The notes under the pieces are model-generated. The model saw only the letters and a program-made list of their open reading frames with translations. It searched no databases and was not told the origin of the DNA. Positions 1-7,812 of a DNA stretch of 64,000 bases are shown one piece after another (position 1 is the stretch's first letter; the number at the start of each line of letters is the position of its first letter). Source of the stretch: Pseudomonas monteilii (lineage in GTDB: Bacteria; Pseudomonadota; Gammaproteobacteria; Pseudomonadales; Pseudomonadaceae); assembly GCA_001534745.1 (NCBI GenBank), contig CP013997.1, forward strand, positions 1,550,001 to 1,614,000, written 5' to 3'. A program made the position numbers and the translations under genes.

Positions 1-42
1 CTTATAGGAAGATTGCTGGGGGGTTTACTAGTGGTGCAAAAG
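1..42 (+). repeat. Direct repeat copy 1, toxin-module junction
   Basis: These 42 bases recur exactly at 1633-1674 and diverge immediately afterwards. In the frame of the toxin they encode YRKIAGGFTSGAK, the end of the conserved pre-toxin segment. Identity that stops abruptly at the start of each toxin is what cassette exchange by homologous recombination leaves behind. The left limit is cut by the window edge, so the true repeat may be longer. Confidence 0.9.
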
Positions 43-560
43 CGACTGGGACGGCTAGAGAAGTTGCAGGCACGGGCGCTAGAAATCCGTTGCTTGATGA
101 TGCGATACCGAGAGGCGGTGATCGTCTGATCGTGGATCAAGGACCTATGCCTACCTGCGGTCACAACTCTTGTGGGATGGTTCTGAATACGTTGGGCAAG
201 GAAGTTAATATAGACACTCTCATCCAAAAGCTCCCGCCTTCTGAAAAAGGGATTTTTGCTCAGGATGTTGCTAGCCTGATGAAATCTGAAGGTATTCCTG
301 CAAGTGCCTTTGGAGGCAGAAATGCCGCTGATTTGGCTAGGTATACCTCAAGCGGAACGCCAGTAGTTGCTCGAATTATTGACAAGACGACAGGCTCTGG
401 TTTTTCCCATTTTGTTGTGGTAGATGGTGTTACAATAAGAAGTGGCATTTCTGTTGTGGCTGTTCGTGATCCTCATGGTAAGCAGTATTTCAGTCCTGTT
501 AATACCTTTGAAAGAAATTTTTCGGGTGAGGTTGTTGTTCCTCGGAGTGCTTTGAAATGA
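3..560 (+). CDS. CdiA/FhaB-type C-terminal toxin, papain/C39-like cysteine protease (5' partial)
   Basis: The frame is open at the left edge and begins with the pre-toxin end YRKIAGGFTSGAK, so this is either the tail of a large CdiA/FhaB exoprotein or an orphan tip; the true start is outside the window. The toxin part, about 150 residues, has the layout of a papain/C39-like peptidase: a Gln just before the nucleophile region (DQGPMPTCGHNSC), a His in GFSHFVVVDGV and an Asp in VRDPHG. Such domains are known as effector tips of polymorphic toxins, where they would cleave a target-cell protein. The stop overlaps the next gene by four bases (ATGA), as expected for a toxin/immunity pair. The catalytic assignment is by motif only. 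Confidence 0.75.
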   Translation, partial: YRKIAGGFTSGAKATGTAREVAGTGARNPLLDDAIPRGGDRLIVDQGPMPTCGHNSCGMVLNTLGKEVNIDTLIQKLPPSEKGIFAQDVASLMKSEGIPASAFGGRNAADLARYTSSGTPVVARIIDKTTGSGFSHFVVVDGVTIRSGISVVAVRDPHGKQYFSPVNTFERNFSGEVVVPRSALK

Positions 561-913
561 AATTAAATATCAGATTTCCCAAAAACATGCATACTGAACA
601 GTTGCTCGGGCAGGAGCGAATTCCTTGCTTGTGCAAGATCTCTAAAGAATTTGAGGTCTCTTTTTCGGATACCGTTCCTGAGGCATCTGGAGTCGTGCTT
701 GAATGGGATCGTGATGAGTTGGAGTTAAGGGCGATTGCAGGTGGGGGGGGGCAATATACTCACTGCGCGAATAGCCTCATTACTTTAGAGGAAGTTGAGC
801 CTGATGTTTATAAGGTCATTGGGCTGGAAATGTTTTATTCAAATTTCGGGTGGTGTGTTGTCTTGAAGGATGGTGAGTATGCGCCGCCAGGGAATTTTTG
901 GGACGAAGAGTGA
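557..913 (+). CDS. Cognate immunity protein of the cysteine-protease toxin
   Basis: This is a 118-residue cytoplasmic protein without signal peptide or membrane segment, rich in acidic residues (theoretically suited to cover a basic or catalytic surface). Its start codon overlaps the toxin stop as ATGA, so the two are translationally coupled. I do not recognise a named immunity family. Function is inferred from position, size, AT-rich composition and the repeated toxin-then-small-gene layout of this region. An alternative would be an unrelated small gene, but the overlap makes that unlikely. Confidence 0.65.
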   Translation: MKLNIRFPKNMHTEQLLGQERIPCLCKISKEFEVSFSDTVPEASGVVLEWDRDELELRAIAGGGGQYTHCANSLITLEEVEPDVYKVIGLEMFYSNFGWCVVLKDGEYAPPGNFWDEE

Positions 914-942
914 CGGTTTTTGATGGGCTTTACTGACAGGTT

Positions 943-1189
943 GGTGCAAAGGCTACTGCTACAACGGGAGAGGTTGTAGCTACTGAGGCCACAAGTGCAA
1001 ATGCCTATAGGAGAGCAAGCTGGCTCTGCTACAAAGCCCACACTGCCTCGGTTTGGTGGGAAAAATGCGCACACGCCGAGAGCTGTAAACATTGATGTAA
1101 CTGCGAATATTCAGTCCGGTATCCATGCGGATGCTAGGCAACTAACTTTTAAAGACGGCTCAGTTAGAGAGGAAGGCATTTCAGGATAG
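943..1189 (+). pseudogene. Decayed toxin cassette fragment
   Basis: A third junction (GAKATATTG, from position 943) opens in one frame and breaks after about 25 codons. Similarity to a toxin domain continues in a different frame from about 995 to the TAG at 1187-1189. The second part contains VNIDVTANIQSG followed by ADARQLTFKDGSV, which resembles the motif I/post-I region of class I methyltransferase-like folds found in some polymorphic toxins. There is no intact start, the frame is shifted, and no immunity gene follows before the next pre-toxin segment. I read it as a remnant of an older, displaced cassette. Confidence 0.5.
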
Positions 1190-1298
1190 AGGCGAGACGT
1201 ATCAGGAAGAAGTCGCGCTCCTCGAAGGAACGGGTCAATTCGATGGGCGTAGTTTCATCGATTGGAGTGACGACCAGTTCGGTGCCTACGGCAACGCT

Positions 1299-2009
1299 GT
1301 GCAGAAAATAGGCGCAGCTCGAGATACAGCCGTCGGGCTTGCGGGCGGGGCGGGAGGATACGGCGGTATGATCGCCACATCACCCGCTTGCGTCGGTATC
1401 GTAACCTGTACAGTACCTGCTGCTCTCGGTACGCTGGGCACCCTGTCGCTGCAGGATGCATGGGAATCGGCTAAAGGAATCACAGCTGACTTTCAGTCTA
1501 GTGAGCCACAGAGGGTTGCGGATTCCTTCCAGTTGGGTACCTTCCCAGGAGACGAAAGCGCGACGACTGAGTTGCTCAAGGATGCGGCTATAGTGGGGGC
1601 GGGAGCTACTGCGCTTGGAGCGGCTGAGAGAGCTTATAGGAAGATTGCTGGGGGGTTTACTAGTGGTGCAAAAGGGTTAGAAATTGCCCCGGGTAAATTT
1701 GACTACATGTTTGGCCGTGTCGTTAGCAGCTCCCATAATGCCGCTCGTTCAAATCAGCTTGCGCTCGAAATGAAGAGGCTTGGTGTTCCGGACACTGTCA
1801 CTGGTCGTCAGATGCTTACTGATCACTTGGTCCTTTCTGCCAAAACTGACGGCAATGTGATGAGTACGTTCTCCAATCAGTATGGAAAATTTGAGGTCAG
1901 AGAGTCTTTGTTTATAGGGCCATCGGGTAAGGCTGCTAATTTTCAAAGTACATTCCAAGTTCTTGATGACGGAACTCGTAAACTCAGCGCAGTGATACCG
2001 CTTCACTGA
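1299..2009 (+). CDS. Orphan CdiA/FhaB pre-toxin plus C-terminal toxin
   Basis: The frame is open from about 1146 without a good start; GTG at 1299 is only the first convenient one, so this is probably a silent donor cassette. Residues 1 to about 125 are a GC-rich, Gly/Ala-rich pre-toxin segment (GYGGMIATSPACVGIVTC and following) ending in the repeated junction AYRKIAGGFTSGAK. The remaining 110 or so residues, from GLEIAPGKFDYMFGRV to the end, are AT-rich and form the variable toxin tip, with no membrane segment and several conserved-looking basic and His residues. I do not recognise its fold; a nuclease would be the commonest class but cannot be shown. An immunity-sized gene follows 10 bases later. 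Confidence 0.65.
   Translation: MQKIGAARDTAVGLAGGAGGYGGMIATSPACVGIVTCTVPAALGTLGTLSLQDAWESAKGITADFQSSEPQRVADSFQLGTFPGDESATTELLKDAAIVGAGATALGAAERAYRKIAGGFTSGAKGLEIAPGKFDYMFGRVVSSSHNAARSNQLALEMKRLGVPDTVTGRQMLTDHLVLSAKTDGNVMSTFSNQYGKFEVRESLFIGPSGKAANFQSTFQVLDDGTRKLSAVIPLH
1633..1674 (+). repeat. Direct repeat copy 2, toxin-module junction
   Basis: Exact copy of bases 1-42, in the same reading frame relative to the toxin. Identity ends one base after the SGAK codons, where the second toxin tip begins. Confidence 0.9.
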
Positions 2010-2019
2010 GGAGATTGTA

Positions 2020-2367
2020 ATGAAGTTTCCAGATGTAAATGACTTTTTGGAGGAGTTTGGTATGGAGCCTGTGGAGGTTGATCCTGCCTTGGCTCTATGT
2101 CGGTATACAAAAAAATCAAAAAATAGTGAGATTGAAGTTGATGTGTCTTTTAGTGCTGTGATGAAATCTTTCCAGATGGTACTGAGACTTTCTATGCAAG
2201 AGCTGGCAGTTGTTTCTTCAGAAAATGTCAAATCGATTGAGCTAGTGCGGGATGGTTCCGGGGCTGGACTTCATGTTGTATTTGATGTTTGCGAGTCGCT
2301 TTCGGAAGCCAGAGTGATATTTGAGCCAGACGTCAGCTGCCGATGGTGGACGTTGCGTAACGTTTAA
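2020..2367 (+). CDS. Putative immunity protein of the second toxin
   Basis: This 115-residue cytoplasmic protein starts at ATG 2020, five bases after a GAGGAG ribosome-binding site, and lies 10 bases behind the toxin frame. It is acidic, with no signal peptide. No family is recognised; the immunity role is inferred from its position directly after a toxin tip. Its stop codon at 2365-2367 is followed immediately by the next junction (NGAK), so cassettes are packed without spacer. Its own strong ribosome-binding site means it could be translated even if the toxin frame is silent. Confidence 0.6.
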   Translation: MKFPDVNDFLEEFGMEPVEVDPALALCRYTKKSKNSEIEVDVSFSAVMKSFQMVLRLSMQELAVVSSENVKSIELVRDGSGAGLHVVFDVCESLSEARVIFEPDVSCRWWTLRNV

Positions 2368-2781
2368 AATGGTGCAAAAGGTGGAGCTGTTAGCGCCGGC
2401 GCTGAGAATGCGGCCTTGTATCCAAAGCTGAAGGATCAACTGATACAAGAAGATCTGAGTGATATTGCAGCCCAGGATTCAAGATTAGCTGCGGCTGTGA
2501 ACGGCAGTGGAACGAAAAATCCGAACCTCTCTATAGGCCAAGGCACATCTTTCGAAGCTAATCAGTTGGGTAAAATCTGGGTTGGAGATGGAGCGAAAAA
2601 AACAAGTGATGGGCTTGGTTTGATTAGCGCAGACGGCACTTGTGTATATAGGCCGCCAACACCCAAAGATTCGCCTTTTGCAACGACAGGCGTGCAGGCT
2701 AATTTTGAAACTTACAATATAAATCCGGTAACAGGTCAACGCGTAAAAGTAAGTAACGGTCATATGGATGTGGCTGACTAG
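2368..2781 (+). CDS. Orphan toxin tip of the FhaB/CdiA type
   Basis: Starting directly after the previous stop, the frame reads NGAKGGAVSAGAENAALYPKLKDQL and continues to 2781; the first possible start is a TTG at 2416, so it has no convincing initiation signal and is an orphan cassette. The tip of about 120 residues contains GKIWVGDGAKK, LISADGTCVYRPP and a C-terminal NGHMDVAD, a pattern seen at the ends of several Pseudomonas filamentous haemagglutinins. Its biochemical activity is unknown to me. It is followed nine bases later by an Imm8-like gene, which supports the toxin assignment. Confidence 0.6.
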   Translation, partial: NGAKGGAVSAGAENAALYPKLKDQLIQEDLSDIAAQDSRLAAAVNGSGTKNPNLSIGQGTSFEANQLGKIWVGDGAKKTSDGLGLISADGTCVYRPPTPKDSPFATTGVQANFETYNINPVTGQRVKVSNGHMDVAD

Positions 2782-2789
2782 GAGGAACG

Positions 2790-3137
2790 ATGCGTGCTGT
2801 CATAAAAGGTATTTCTAATGACATTTTTGATGTCGAGACATTTGTTCCTGAGAACGTGGACAACTTTTTTTTAAGTCTTCGTATTCGAATTGGGCTTGAT
2901 TGCACACAAGGGGCAGACGATTTTGAGCTTTTCATTTGCACTCCAATGTGGCTAGAAAAGACAATGTGGGAACCTCGTTGGGGGAGAGGTTTATTAATTG
3001 TCCGAGAGTATGATTTTTCGACTATTAATGGATTGATTCATGAATATGTGAGTCGCTGCGAGGGGGATAGCTGGGAAGCTATCGTGATAAAACTAGGGAA
3101 GGTGTTTTCTTGGGAGTTTGATGATTACCAATCCTAA
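2790..3137 (+). CDS. Immunity protein, Imm8-like
   Basis: This 115-residue protein starts at ATG 2790, after an AGGAGGA site. It matches what I know of the Imm8 immunity family: an N-terminal MRAVIKGISNDIFDVETF segment, a middle FELFICTPMWL strand, a central GRGLLIVREYDF and a C-terminal CEGDSWEAIV followed by WEFDDY. Imm8 proteins protect cells from polymorphic toxins of contact-dependent and related systems by binding the toxin in the cytoplasm. It is the last gene of the cassette array and is followed by a strong terminator. Confidence 0.75.
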   Translation: MRAVIKGISNDIFDVETFVPENVDNFFLSLRIRIGLDCTQGADDFELFICTPMWLEKTMWEPRWGRGLLIVREYDFSTINGLIHEYVSRCEGDSWEAIVIKLGKVFSWEFDDYQS

Positions 3138-3155
3138 TTAATAGGATTTTTATCT

Positions 3156-3184
3156 AACACCGGCTCTGCGCCGGTGTTGTTCTT
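3156..3184 (+). terminator. Rho-independent terminator after the toxin/immunity array
   Basis: A nine-base perfect stem (AACACCGGC at 3156-3164, GCCGGTGTT at 3170-3178) with a five-base loop is followed by GTTCTTT. It closes the toxin/immunity region just before the insertion sequence. Confidence 0.75.
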
Positions 3185-3226
3185 TGTGTCAGCGTGGGAG
3201 TGCTGATCATGCTAGCTAATTCTTAA

Positions 3227-4179
3227 CTAGGCTCTGTACGAAATCTCGAGAAACCTAATCGCCGCTGCTCCAGCCCTGAGATTTTGTAGAGTCACGCGCC
3301 ATTAACGGAAAGGAATTCTGTGATGGCAAGGCGCTACGAACTCACGGACGAGGCCTGGGATGTGGTCTCCGATCTCTTCATCGAAACCCATGGCCGGGGC
3401 CGGCCGCGACTGAGCGACCGACTGATGCTCGATGGTGTGCTGTGGGTACTCTGCTCGGGTGCTGCATGGCGAGATATGCCTGAGCGCTTCGGCCCATGGT
3501 CAACGGTGTATCAACGGTTTCGGGGCTGGCGAAACCAAGGGACTTTCGAGCAGATGCTCAAACGTCTGCACCTGAGATTGAATGAGCAGGGCTTGATCGA
3601 TCTGCAAACCTGGATGATCGACTCAACTGCAGTACGCGCAACCCGAGCCTCATATGGCGTCGGGAAAAAAGGGGACCTGACGAGTCTGCCGATCGTGCTC
3701 TAGGCCGCAGTCGCGGCGGCCTGACTACCAAAATCCACATGCTCTGCGACGCCAACGGAACACCGCTGCGCTTCCTCCTCTCTGGCGGTCAAGCCAGTGA
3801 CATCAGCTACGCACAACCACTGTTGGACGAGGTCAGCATTCCATCGAACCAACGTGGCCGCCCGCGCAAGCGCTGCAAATGGCTGCTCGCCGACAAGGGC
3901 TACGACGCCGAAGCGCTACGCCGCTACTGCGATCAATATCGAATGCAACCCGTTATCCCGCTGCGCTCGATGAAGCGCAAGCCCAAGCCTGGCCTACCAA
4001 GACTGTTTGACAGGCCCAAATACCGACAGCGCAACATCATCGAGCGCATGTTTGGCTGGCTGAAAGAGAACCGCCGGATCGTGACCCGCTTTGACAAGCT
4101 CGCGAAAAGTTATGCCGCCATGGTCTCGCTGGCTTGCTCCATGCGGTGTTTGCGACATCTCTTTTCGTACAGAGCCTAG
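3227..4179 (+). mobile_element. IS5-family insertion sequence (IS427-like group)
   Basis: The element is bounded by a perfect 17-base inverted repeat, CTAGGCTCTGTACGAAA at 3227-3243 and its complement at 4163-4179. The outer CTAG on both sides is palindromic and is probably the duplicated target, leaving an element of about 945 bp. It encodes one DDE transposase split over two frames. It separates the toxin/immunity array from pcaD and sits exactly on the pcaD stop codon. Confidence 0.85.
3323..4179 (+). CDS. IS5-family DDE transposase made by a -1 frameshift
   Basis: The first frame (ATG 3323, after AAGGAA, to stop 3703) carries the N-terminal MARRYELTDEAWDVVSDLF helix-turn-helix region and the first catalytic Asp (WMIDSTAVRA). 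Sliding back one base at the A6 run (3665-3670) joins it to the second frame, which reads PDESADRALGRSRGGLTTK and then the rest of the catalytic core: LADKGYDA with the second Asp, and the YRQRNIIERMFGWLKENRRI motif carrying the Glu. All DDE parts are present, so this is a programmed-frameshift arrangement usual for this group, not a broken gene. It acts on the inverted repeats at the element ends. The stop TAG lies in the terminal CTAG. Confidence 0.85.
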
Positions 4180-4967
4180 TGCACCATCAGGAAATCCAGC
4201 ACCCGCCGACTGAACGCCTCACCGACTTCCACATTGGAAAGATGAGCCGCCGGATATTCGGTGTACTCGGCATTCTTGATACCAGCCTGCAGGAACCGGC
4301 CATGGTCTGGGGTGGTCACCACGTCTTCGGTACCCGCGATGATCAGCGTGGGTACGTTGACGCGGTCGAGTTGCGTACGGTAGTCGGCATCGCGTACTGC
4401 CGCGCAGTTGGCGATATAGCCTTGCGGACTGGTATGCGCCAGCATCTGGCAAATGCGCTGGGTCTCTTCCGGCTGCTCCTGGGTGAATCGTGGGGTGAAC
4501 CAGCGGGCGATGGAGCCATCACGCAAATCGACCATGGCCTGTTGGCCGCCCTTAAGTACGGTATCGATGCGGGTGTTCCATACCTCCTCGTTGGCGATTT
4601 TGGCGGCCGTATTGCACAGGGTAAGGCTGTGCAGGCGATCGCCTGCGTTGATTCCCAGCCATTGGCCGATCAGGCCGCCCATCGACAAGCCGACGAAATG
4701 CGTCTTTTCGACACCCAAGGCATCGAGTAGAGCCAGCACATCGTGGCCGAGTTGCTCGATGGTGTAGGGGCCTTCGCTGACCTGCGATGAGCCATGGCCA
4801 CGGGTGTCATAACGCAGCACGCGAAAGTGCTGGCGCCACAAGGGAACTTGGGCGTCCCACATGCCAAGGTCGGTGCCCAGTGAATTGGACAGCATCAAGA
4901 CAGGCGCATCGTCCTCGCCATCCAATTGATAATTCAACGCGACATTCTCTAATTGCACGTGCGCCAC
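4176..4967 (-). CDS. pcaD: 3-oxoadipate enol-lactonase PcaD
   Basis: An alpha/beta hydrolase of 263 residues that hydrolyses 3-oxoadipate enol-lactone to 3-oxoadipate, the step after CatC in catechol ortho-cleavage. It shows the oxyanion region LSNSLGTDLGMWD, the nucleophile elbow GLSMGG, the acid in AGTEDVVTTP and the catalytic His in PAAHLSNVE. The open frame runs to 5105, but GTG at 4967 is preferred: it follows AAGGAG by six bases and the protein then starts AHVQLENV as in other Pseudomonas PcaD. The usual partner pcaC is absent; instead the stop codon lies in the CTAG at the end of the IS element. Residues up to the stop are normal, so the enzyme looks intact. Confidence 0.93.
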   Translation of the reverse strand: MAHVQLENVALNYQLDGEDDAPVLMLSNSLGTDLGMWDAQVPLWRQHFRVLRYDTRGHGSSQVSEGPYTIEQLGHDVLALLDALGVEKTHFVGLSMGGLIGQWLGINAGDRLHSLTLCNTAAKIANEEVWNTRIDTVLKGGQQAMVDLRDGSIARWFTPRFTQEQPEETQRICQMLAHTSPQGYIANCAAVRDADYRTQLDRVNVPTLIIAGTEDVVTTPDHGRFLQAGIKNAEYTEYPAAHLSNVEVGEAFSRRVLDFLMVH

Positions 4968-5273
4968 AGGGGTCTCCTTCGGGCATTGAAACGTTAAGGG
5001 TCTGGCCCTCTCCATGGCGTCATGCAAACGATGCCGTCCGTTGCGCCTGGGAACCCCTTCATAGGCAGATCGCCATGCTTGGTAAACGGCTGCAGGGTTT
5101 CGCAACGCCGGAGAATGGCCACTCTCTGCAGGCTTTCGGTCAGCGAGCGTCAGGTGCTCAGGGTAAGGAGAAGGGCAGAAGGTTTACAATCGGATAAGCG
5201 AATGGCTGTGCGATCATCGAACGCTTTGTACTGCATTCCGATAGTCGCCAGGTGGAGGCTCAAACCTCTCGTC
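4968..5273 (-). other. Intergenic region between pcaD and catR
   Basis: About 300 bases without a convincing gene. The pcaD frame stays open to 5105 but lacks start signals and family similarity there. It presumably holds the pcaD promoter or read-through sequence from catR; I see no terminator hairpin. Confidence 0.5.
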
Positions 5274-6188
5274 TCAATGCGTTCCGTCGTCATCGCCAGG
5301 AGCGCCCTCCGTCATGCGTGAACCAATGCGTTTGACGATGGAAAGACACCGCTGCACCAACGGACTGTGATCGTTCATGCGGCGACTCAAGATGATCGGG
5401 CTCACCGCACTGGTGTCGACCAGGCCTACATAATTGATGTCGGTGCGATGTTGCTGCTGCACCGAGGACGGTACCAGGGCTATGCCCACGCCAGCTGCGA
5501 CCAGGCCAATCGCCGTCTGCAACTCGTTTGCCCACTGACTGACCTGCACACTCATGCCGTGGTGCGCAAACAACGCCAGCACATGGTCTGCATAGTTCGG
5601 CCTGGGATTGGACGGGTACAAGATGAAGGGCTCACGCGCTAGCTGGTCCAGGCTCACCGACTTCCCGGCCAAGGGGTGACCGCGGGGCAGGGCGGCGACG
5701 AGCGGATCCTCCAGAAGTGTCAGTTGCAAAATGGCGGGGTCTTCGATGCGCAGTCGACCGAATGCGATGTCGATCCTGCCGCTTTTGAGTGCGTCCACCT
5801 GTTCGAGCGTGGTCATCTCGCTTAACGCCAGTTCCAGTTCAGCGTCCTGACGCAATTCCCGGATCAGCTCCGGGAGAACGGCATACAGCGTGGAGGGTGC
5901 AAACCCTATCCCCAACCATTGTCTATGTCCGCGGCCGATGCGCCGTGTGTTTTCGCTGATGCTGTCCACTTGCTCAAGCAGCATGCAAGCCTGTTCATGG
6001 AAAAAGCGTCCAGCTTCGGTCAGCCGTAGAGGGCGTTCGCGGTGAATCAACAGCGTGCCCAACTGCTCTTCCAGCTGGCCGATTTGCCGGCTGAGGGGCG
6101 GTTGGGCAATGTGCAGGACCTCGGCGGCTCGCGTGAAGTTGAGCGTTTCTGCCACGACCTTGAAGTAGCGAAGGTGACGAAGCTCCAT
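5274..6188 (-). CDS. catR: LysR-type activator CatR
   Basis: A 304-residue LysR-family regulator, starting at ATG 6188 after an AGGAG site. Residues 1-60 form the winged helix-turn-helix (MELRHLRYFKVVAETLNFTRAAEVLHIAQPPLSRQI); the rest is the effector-binding domain. It is divergent from catBCA, the classical catR position. In Pseudomonas, CatR binds the catR-catB intergenic region and activates catBC in response to cis,cis-muconate. Sequence and context together make the assignment strong; BenM/CatM-type relatives are the only close alternative. Confidence 0.9.
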   Translation of the reverse strand: MELRHLRYFKVVAETLNFTRAAEVLHIAQPPLSRQIGQLEEQLGTLLIHRERPLRLTEAGRFFHEQACMLLEQVDSISENTRRIGRGHRQWLGIGFAPSTLYAVLPELIRELRQDAELELALSEMTTLEQVDALKSGRIDIAFGRLRIEDPAILQLTLLEDPLVAALPRGHPLAGKSVSLDQLAREPFILYPSNPRPNYADHVLALFAHHGMSVQVSQWANELQTAIGLVAAGVGIALVPSSVQQQHRTDINYVGLVDTSAVSPIILSRRMNDHSPLVQRCLSIVKRIGSRMTEGAPGDDDGTH

Positions 6189-6320
6189 CAGATCTCCTAG
6201 GTATGGTTGCAGATTTATTTGATATTGGACGTGGGCAGCGTCTCGCGCAATGCTTGAATTATCAAGTAAATTTTGGGCTTGATCGTCTCCTGATCAGGCC
6301 ATGAGCGGACCTGAGGACCT
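6189..6320 (+). promoter_or_regulatory. catR-catB divergent control region
   Basis: 132 bases between divergent starts, with AT-rich tracts around 6205-6275. By analogy with P. putida this is where CatR binds and catBCA transcription begins; I cannot place the exact boxes. The catB ribosome-binding site is GAGGAC just before ATG 6321. Confidence 0.6.
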
Positions 6321-7442
6321 ATGCCTGACGCCGTTATCGAACAGATTGATGCAGTGATCGTCGACCTGCCCACCATCCGCCCGCACAAACTGGCGATGCA
6401 CACGATGCAGCAACAGACGCTGGTCGTTCTGCGGCTACGCTGCAGCGATGGCGTGGAAGGCATCGGGGAGTCCACCACCATTGGTGGCCTGGCCTACGGT
6501 TATGAAAGCCCCGAGGGCATCAAGGCGAATATCGACGCGTATCTTGCGCCGGCGCTGATCGGTATGGCTGCCGACAACATCAATGCCGCCATGCTCAAAC
6601 TGGACAAGTTGGCCAAGGGCAACACCTTCGCCAAGTCCGGCATCGAAAGCGCATTGCTCGATGCTCAGGGAAAGCGCCTGGGGTTGCCGGTCAGCGAACT
6701 GCTGGGCGGCCGTGTGCGCGACAGCCTGGAAGTGGCCTGGACCTTGGCCAGCGGAGACACCGCACGGGACATTGCCGAAGCCCAGCACATGTTGGAAATC
6801 CGCCGACACCGGGTATTCAAGCTGAAGATCGGCGCCAACCCCGTAGAGCAGGACCTCAAGCACGTGGTGGCGATCAAGCACGAACTGGGCGCCAGCGCCA
6901 GCGTGCGGGTCGATGTCAATCAGTACTGGGACGAGTCCCAGGCCATTCGCGCCTGCCAGGTACTTGGCGACAACGGTATCGATCTGATCGAGCAACCGAT
7001 ATCGCGCATCAATCGTGGTGGCCAGGTCCGCCTGAACCAGCGCAGCCCGGCACCGATCATGGCGGACGAATCGATCGAAAGCGTCGAGGATGCCTTCAGC
7101 CTGGCTGCCGATGGAGCCGCCAGCATTTTTGCCCTGAAGATCGCCAAGAATGGTGGGCCACGCGCCGTGCTGCGCACCGCACAGATCGCCGAAGCTGCCG
7201 GCATCGCCCTGTATGGGGGGACCATGCTCGAAGGTTCGATCGGTACGCTGGCCTCGGCGCATGCGTTTCTTACCCTCCGCCAGCTGACGTGGGGGACTGA
7301 ACTGTTCGGGCCACTGTTGCTGACCGAAGAAATCGTCAACGAGCCGCCGCAGTACCGCGATTTCCAGCTGCATGTTCCACGTACCCCAGGCCTGGGCCTG
7401 ACCCTGGACGAACAGCGTCTGGCGCGTTTCGCCCGTCGCTGA
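6321..7442 (+). CDS. catB: Muconate cycloisomerase CatB
   Basis: A 373-residue enolase-superfamily enzyme converting cis,cis-muconate to (+)-muconolactone in the cytoplasm. The key residues fall at the canonical P. putida numbers: the KLK pair at K167 and K169, metal ligands D198, E224 and D249, and K273. An N-terminal capping domain (residues 1-130) precedes the barrel. It is the first gene of catBCA and is followed 28 bases later by catC. Length and residues are fully regular. Confidence 0.97.
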   Translation: MPDAVIEQIDAVIVDLPTIRPHKLAMHTMQQQTLVVLRLRCSDGVEGIGESTTIGGLAYGYESPEGIKANIDAYLAPALIGMAADNINAAMLKLDKLAKGNTFAKSGIESALLDAQGKRLGLPVSELLGGRVRDSLEVAWTLASGDTARDIAEAQHMLEIRRHRVFKLKIGANPVEQDLKHVVAIKHELGASASVRVDVNQYWDESQAIRACQVLGDNGIDLIEQPISRINRGGQVRLNQRSPAPIMADESIESVEDAFSLAADGAASIFALKIAKNGGPRAVLRTAQIAEAAGIALYGGTMLEGSIGTLASAHAFLTLRQLTWGTELFGPLLLTEEIVNEPPQYRDFQLHVPRTPGLGLTLDEQRLARFARR

Positions 7443-7470
7443 TTACGTATTCAACGCAAGGAGTTCAATC

Positions 7471-7761
7471 ATGCTGTTCCACGTGAAGATGACCGTGAAA
7501 CTGCCCGTCGACATGGATCCGGCAAAGGCCGCCCGACTCAAGGCTGACGAAAAAGAACTGGCTCAGCGCCTGCAACGCGAAGGTACCTGGCGCCACCTGT
7601 GGCGCATTGCCGGGCACTACGCCAACTACAGCGTTTTCGATGTGGCCAGCGTCGAGGCTCTGCACGACACGCTGATGCAGTTGCCGCTGTTCCCCTACAT
7701 GGAAATAGAAGTCGACGGTCTGTGTCGCCATCCTTCATCGATTCACAACGACGATCGCTGA
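7471..7761 (+). CDS. catC: Muconolactone delta-isomerase CatC
   Basis: A 96-residue enzyme that isomerises muconolactone to 3-oxoadipate enol-lactone, the substrate of PcaD. It begins MLFHVKMTVKLPVDMDP and contains WRIAGHYANYSVFDV and LPLFPYMEIEV, typical of CatC, a homodecameric ferredoxin-like protein. Start ATG 7471 follows an AAGGAG site. It lies between catB and catA in the same orientation, 51 bases before catA. Confidence 0.96.
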   Translation: MLFHVKMTVKLPVDMDPAKAARLKADEKELAQRLQREGTWRHLWRIAGHYANYSVFDVASVEALHDTLMQLPLFPYMEIEVDGLCRHPSSIHNDDR

Positions 7762-7812
7762 TCAGGATCAAGTGCACCCGTTACCTGACAACAACAATTC
7801 GAGGTAAACCTC

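Noticed and set aside
3323..4179. Transposase as a broken pseudogene
   Set aside because: The single -1 shift falls on a slippery A6 run and restores all catalytic motifs, as is usual in this IS group.
4176..4180. pcaD truncated by the IS element
   Set aside because: The stop lies in the target CTAG itself and the protein has full family length, so the insertion did not shorten it.
4968..5105. N-terminal extension of PcaD to ATG 5105
   Set aside because: GTG 4967 has a well-placed AAGGAG and gives the family's normal N-terminus; the extension resembles nothing.
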